A stretch of 8,941 bases of DNA from Eubacteriales Family XIII. Incertae Sedis bacterium (GTDB lineage: Bacteria > Bacillota > Clostridia > Peptostreptococcales > Anaerovoracaceae): contig JAISZM010000059.1 in the NCBI GenBank assembly GCA_031269205.1, positions 1 through 8,941 on the forward strand, written 5' to 3'. The notes under the pieces are model-generated. The model worked only from the letters and a program-made list of their open reading frames with translations. It did not search any database and was not told where the DNA came from. Positions 6,594-8,941 of this stretch are shown here, piece by piece. Position numbers and translations under genes: made by a program. The stretch's first letter is position 1. Every line of letters starts with the position of its first letter.

Positions 6594-8599
6594 CAGAACG
6601 TACCTCCTCCCTGAATATACCTGAATACCGATACCGCCAAAGCGCCGGCGAACGAGAACGTCACGGCGAAGATGGCGCAGGTCGTCACGAGTCCGACGCG
6701 GTTCATGAGTTTCTCACCGAACACGCCCTCCATGTACCAGTTGCGCAGACTCACGGGGACGTCCTTCTCCATCGCGCCGACGAAGGTCAGATTGTCGCCC
6801 TCGTTCGCGCCTCCCATGTAGAGCGGGACGACCCGCTTGCGCGTGCGCCCGTAGAAGAGCAGCGGCAGCACGAGGATGACGGCGGCGAGCACGACCATGA
6901 TTATCATGTTGTCGCTCGACAGCGCCGCGGCCGAGGCGTCCGAAAGTCCGCTGAAGAAGTGGGTGACGAACGGAACTATAACCCTGCTGGAGAACAGCGG
7001 GAAGGAGAGTGAGATAACGATAACAAGCGCTATGTGTCCTGTCAGCACGAACCACTCCTCACCATGAACCTTGTCCTGAATGTTCTGTCTGTTCGCCACT
7101 ATTGCCGTGAGCTTTCCGAGCCACTTGCCCCAGTAGAACACGGTGACGGCCGAGCCGAACACGATCATGAGTACGACCCATATACCGCCCGCGTCGACGA
7201 AGGACTGCAGGGCGGCCCACTTGGAGATGAGCATACCGAACGGAGCGAGGAACATCGCGGCTATGCCTATTATCATATAGACGGCGAGCCTCGGCATCTT
7301 GCCGAACAGCCCGTCCATGTCCTCGATGTCGCGGCTGCCGATGTTATGCTCGGCCGTACCGACGCTGAGGAAGAGCAAGGACTTCGTGACCGCGTGGAAG
7401 ATGATGAGCATGATAGCTGCCCAGACGCCCTCGGGCGTCCCTATGCCCGCGCACGCGACGATGAGACCGAGGTTGGCCACCGTCGAATAGGCGAGGACGC
7501 GCTTCGCGTTGCTCTGCGAGACGGCGGCGAAGGACGCGAGCAGGAAGGTCAGTCCGCCGACCATCATGACCATGAAGCCGGGTCCGCCGAGATCCACAAG
7601 GCTCTGCACGCCGAGCAGCGGGGAGAGCTTCACGATGAGGAAGACGCCCGCCTTGACCATCGTCGATGAGTGCAGCAGGGCCGAGGTCGGCGTCGGCGCG
7701 ACCATAGCGCCGAGCAGCCAACTGTTGAACGGCATCTGCGCGGCTTTTGTGAGACCCGCGAAGCAGAGCAGCATGACGACCACGTTGACGATGTAGTCCG
7801 GTTGCCCGAGCGCTTTGGCCGAAGCGCCAATCTGCAACAGTTGATCCAACTCGAGCGTCCCATACGTGCCGCCTAGCATGATGATGGCGAGGACGAAGGC
7901 GAGTCCGCCGAGCAGATTCATGACGAGTGCCCTGAACGAATTCCTCACGGCCTCGTCCGTCTTCGTGTACCCGATGAGGAAGAAGGAACAGAGCGTCGTG
8001 ATCTCCCAGAAGAAGTACATATAGACGAGATTGTTCGCGAGCACGATGCCGAACATCGCGGACAGGAACAGGAACATGAGGAAGAAGAACCACGGACGCC
8101 TGTCCGGCTCATTCGCGTGATGATGCTGAAAGTCCTTCATGTAGCCGACGGCGTAGACGCAGATAAGTGTACCTATGATGCCTATGATGAGAACCATTAT
8201 CAACGAGAAGTGGTCGATGTTGATGTTGTTTTTGACCTCGATGTCGTGCCCCTTCGTCAGCTCAAACCAGATGAGCAAGGGGCATTGCACGGCCACGAGG
8301 ATGCACGCCAACGCTTTTTTGTACTTGATCCCAAGGACGAAGAGGACGACGGCGAGAGCCGCCTCTATCCCCATCATCACGTATCCCGTTATCTCGGACG
8401 ACTCCATGGCTCCGGACCAAAGCAAATTCGGTCCCACATCCGACCATATACCCTGCCGCACAGCCAACAGAACCGAAAAGACAGCCGTGGCCGCGGCGCC
8501 GATGAATACTACGGGACCGCGCGCGGAGTCATGGCGAATAAAAAGGAGCGCCAGAGCGATAACGAGAGGGATCAGGACGAGAAAAATTATCGTTTCCAC
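6593..8599 (-). CDS. echA: Ech hydrogenase ion-translocating membrane subunit EchA (NuoL/Mrp antiporter-like)
   Basis: Large polytopic subunit of the NuoL/NuoM/MrpA family that carries H+ or Na+ across the membrane. It has 668 residues, about 16 hydrophobic helices and the Proton_antipo_M core. Typical charged residues lie in membrane segments: Glu199 in FFWEITTLCSFFLIG, Lys285 in GLTKAAQMPFNSWL, His310 and Lys316 in LLHSSTMVKAGVFL, and His402/Lys406 in FHAVTKSLLFL. Loop residues SQSNAKRVLAYST (361-373) are also family-typical. The length is right for EchA and there is no long NuoL-type C-terminal lateral helix extension. The start is GTG at 8599 with a modest AAAGGGAA upstream; an in-frame TAG lies shortly before it, so no longer start is possible. 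It is the first recognisable gene of the operon. Which ion is moved cannot be read from the sequence. Confidence 0.95.
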   Translation of the reverse strand: METIIFLVLIPLVIALALLFIRHDSARGPVVFIGAAATAVFSVLLAVRQGIWSDVGPNLLWSGAMESSEITGYVMMGIEAALAVVLFVLGIKYKKALACILVAVQCPLLIWFELTKGHDIEVKNNINIDHFSLIMVLIIGIIGTLICVYAVGYMKDFQHHHANEPDRRPWFFFLMFLFLSAMFGIVLANNLVYMYFFWEITTLCSFFLIGYTKTDEAVRNSFRALVMNLLGGLAFVLAIIMLGGTYGTLELDQLLQIGASAKALGQPDYIVNVVVMLLCFAGLTKAAQMPFNSWLLGAMVAPTPTSALLHSSTMVKAGVFLIVKLSPLLGVQSLVDLGGPGFMVMMVGGLTFLLASFAAVSQSNAKRVLAYSTVANLGLIVACAGIGTPEGVWAAIMLIIFHAVTKSLLFLSVGTAEHNIGSRDIEDMDGLFGKMPRLAVYMIIGIAAMFLAPFGMLISKWAALQSFVDAGGIWVVLMIVFGSAVTVFYWGKWLGKLTAIVANRQNIQDKVHGEEWFVLTGHIALVIVISLSFPLFSSRVIVPFVTHFFSGLSDASAAALSSDNMIIMVVLAAVILVLPLLFYGRTRKRVVPLYMGGANEGDNLTFVGAMEKDVPVSLRNWYMEGVFGEKLMNRVGLVTTCAIFAVTFSFAGALAVSVFRYIQGGGTF
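6603..6612 (-). promoter_or_regulatory. Ribosome binding site of echB
   Basis: AGGGAGGAGG lies within the last codons of echA (encoding QGGG), 9 bases before ATG 6593. It is one of the strongest such sites in the operon. Confidence 0.85.
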
Positions 8600-8640
8600 T
8601 ATTTCACTTCCCTTTCCGTTTGAAAGCGCCGGTCAACCAT
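8599..8640 (-). CDS. Possible 13-residue leader ORF overlapping the echA start
   Basis: ATG 8640 opens a short frame (MVDRRFQTEREVK) whose TAG shares its last base with the GTG start of echA (TAGTG). This repeats the TGATG and TAATG overlaps used further down the operon, so it could feed ribosomes to echA by coupling. There is no convincing ribosome binding site before it (AAAAAGAGC only), and the frame is closed by TAA 12 bases further upstream. A short frame can arise by chance, so this is weak. Confidence 0.22.
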   Translation of the reverse strand: MVDRRFQTEREVK

Positions 8641-8701
8641 ATGCTCTTTTTACTACACACGTCATCAACCCTTACTTCCTCTGCCTCAGAAATAAACAAC
8701 C
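8602..8701 (-). other. 5' untranslated region of the ech operon
   Basis: About 100 bases lie between the inferred start of transcription of the proximal promoter and the echA GTG. I see no stable hairpin or known riboswitch here. Besides the short frame at 8640-8599 there is another tiny frame, ATG at about 8661 (MTCVVKRAYG), preceded by AAGGG. Neither has further support. Confidence 0.4.
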
Positions 8702-8707
8702 TGTACT

Positions 8708-8736
8708 ATTATAACGTGCCGGAAGAGTTCAGACAA
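8708..8736 (-). promoter_or_regulatory. Proximal sigma-70-type promoter of the ech operon
   Basis: On the minus strand TTGTCT (8736-8731) and a perfect TATAAT (8713-8708) are separated by 17 bases. Transcription should start near 8701 and run into echA. The -35 box departs from consensus (TTGTCT for TTGACA), leaving room for activation. It lies downstream of the hairpin terminator, so it can drive the operon independently of the distal promoter. Confidence 0.7.
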
Positions 8737-8750
8737 CCACAAGTTGTGGT
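8736..8750. promoter_or_regulatory. Perfect 15-bp dyad at the -35 box, likely operator
   Basis: ACCACAAGTTGTGGT is a perfect inverted repeat (7-bp arms, one central base). It touches the upstream edge of the proximal -35 box and is centred about 42 bases before the inferred transcription start, the position typical of class II activators but also usable by a repressor. It does not match the Rex (TTGTGA-N6-TCACAA) or FNR (TTGAT-N4-ATCAA) consensus, so the regulator is unknown. Confidence 0.5.
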
Positions 8751-8779
8751 CATACTAAGCAACAAGGTTGAGATAAAGG

Positions 8780-8803
8780 AAAAACCGCCTCATAAGAAGC
8801 GGT
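8780..8803 (-). terminator. Rho-independent terminator or attenuator hairpin
   Basis: The minus-strand transcript reads ACCGCTT-CTTATG-AGGCGGT followed by UUUUUCC. The stem has seven positions with one A-C mismatch, the loop is six bases, and a run of U follows directly. It lies between the two promoters, about 45 to 70 bases downstream of the distal start site. It could end the upstream gene's transcript, end a short RNA, or act as an attenuator ahead of the operon. Confidence 0.65.
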
Positions 8804-8848
8804 AGTTCCTTATCATTTTCATAGGAGCGACCGCTGGGCGGCCTCTCT
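8780..8848 (-). ncRNA. Putative short structured leader or small RNA from the distal promoter
   Basis: Between the inferred start of the distal promoter (about 8848) and the terminator, the RNA can fold into a first hairpin (GGCCGC-CCA-GCGGUC, 8843-8829), a weaker middle hairpin (UCCUA against UAAGGA) and the terminator hairpin. AGCGGU of the first hairpin (8835-8830) is also complementary to ACCGCU of the terminator stem (8803-8798), so two exclusive folds are possible, as in an attenuator. A short frame MKMIRNYRFL (8822-8790) ends inside the terminator but lacks a ribosome binding site. I do not recognise a known riboswitch class. Confidence 0.4.
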
Positions 8849-8854
8849 TTCTCT

Positions 8855-8882
8855 ATAATACCACCTTCGGCGAAAAAGTCAA
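8855..8882 (-). promoter_or_regulatory. Distal sigma-70-type promoter
   Basis: On the minus strand TTGACT (8882-8877) and TATTAT (8860-8855) are 16 bases apart, each one base off consensus. It begins 22 bases after the stop codon of the upstream gene and fires towards the terminator hairpin and, if read-through occurs, the ech operon. Confidence 0.65.
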
Positions 8883-8903
8883 TACCGTAATCTCCCGCGA
8901 ACT

Positions 8904-8941
8904 TTACCGGTAGATCACCTTGATATAGCGGGCATAGACGT
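8904..8941 (-). CDS. C-terminal end of an upstream gene (partial)
   Basis: The last 11 codons of a minus-strand frame entering from the right edge read VYARYIKVIYR, followed by TAA at 8906-8904. Codon choice (GCC, CGC, ATC, GTG, CGG) fits the neighbouring genes. The ending resembles the last strand of bacterial SH3 domains (G-[YW]-V-x-x-[RK]-Y-[IL]-K-V), but so few residues cannot establish a family. The promoter that follows separates it from the hydrogenase operon. Confidence 0.4.
   Translation of the reverse strand, partial: VYARYIKVIYR

Noticed and set aside
8736..8750. Rex or FNR operator
   Set aside because: The dyad arms are ACCACAA/TTGTGGT with one central base, which fits neither the Rex nor the FNR spacing and sequence.
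8784..8848. T-box or other known riboswitch in the leader
   Set aside because: The leader is only about 70 bases long and lacks the T-box AGGGUGG..ACCGCG core and any other aptamer signature I could recognise.
8761..8941. An open minus-strand frame from the right edge to TAG near 8759 (containing GDYGIDFFAEGG)
   Set aside because: It runs straight through the distal promoter and the terminator hairpin, uses several CTA codons unlike the neighbours, and has no visible start. The competing frame ending at 8904 has normal codon use and a clean intergenic region after it.

Overview
The window comes from a bacterial chromosome and is almost filled by one operon on the minus strand, read from right to left. 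It encodes a membrane-bound, energy-converting group 4 [NiFe] hydrogenase of the Ech type. The gene order is echA-echB-echC-echD-echE-echF, then an unrecognised six-helix membrane protein, then the hydrogenase maturation gene hypF, which runs off the left edge. The genes are packed tightly (TGATG, TAATG and ATGA overlaps, gaps of at most 14 bases) and several have strong AAGGAGG-type ribosome binding sites. The DNA is GC-rich by eye and uses ATA for isoleucine often. Together with the Ech-type enzyme this suggests an anaerobic, fermentative bacterium, most likely a GC-rich member of the Clostridia/Bacillota. That assignment is inference; no taxonomic marker is present.

Layout from right to left. 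Positions 8941-8904 hold the last 11 codons of a separate upstream gene. Positions 8903-8600 are the control region, with two good sigma-70-type promoters. The distal promoter leads into a short structured leader ending in a hairpin plus U-tract (possible attenuator or small RNA). The proximal promoter has a perfect 15-bp dyad against its -35 box and about 100 nt of 5' UTR. Positions 8599-5694 encode the two membrane subunits EchA (NuoL/Mrp-like ion translocator) and EchB (NuoH-like). Positions 5679-2830 encode the four hydrophilic subunits: EchC (NuoB-like small subunit), EchD (NuoC-like), EchE (NiFe large subunit) and EchF (ferredoxin-like). Positions 2821-1718 encode the unknown membrane protein, and 1721-1 the first 573 codons of hypF.

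Working model: reduced ferredoxin passes electrons through the EchF and EchC iron-sulfur clusters to the NiFe centre in EchE, where protons become H2. The free energy drives H+ or Na+ across the membrane through EchB and EchA. HypF makes the thiocarbamate from which the cyanide ligands of the NiFe site are built.

The unusual features are these. hypF carries two in-frame insertions of palindromic or repeat-like DNA, one of them a perfect 21-bp-stem palindrome of exactly 15 codons. EchF is duplicated internally and has four [4Fe-4S] motifs. EchC, EchD and the unknown membrane protein each carry a long charged low-complexity C-terminal tail, in EchC partly built from a 36-bp tandem repeat. The unknown membrane protein is locked between the hydrogenase and its maturase.
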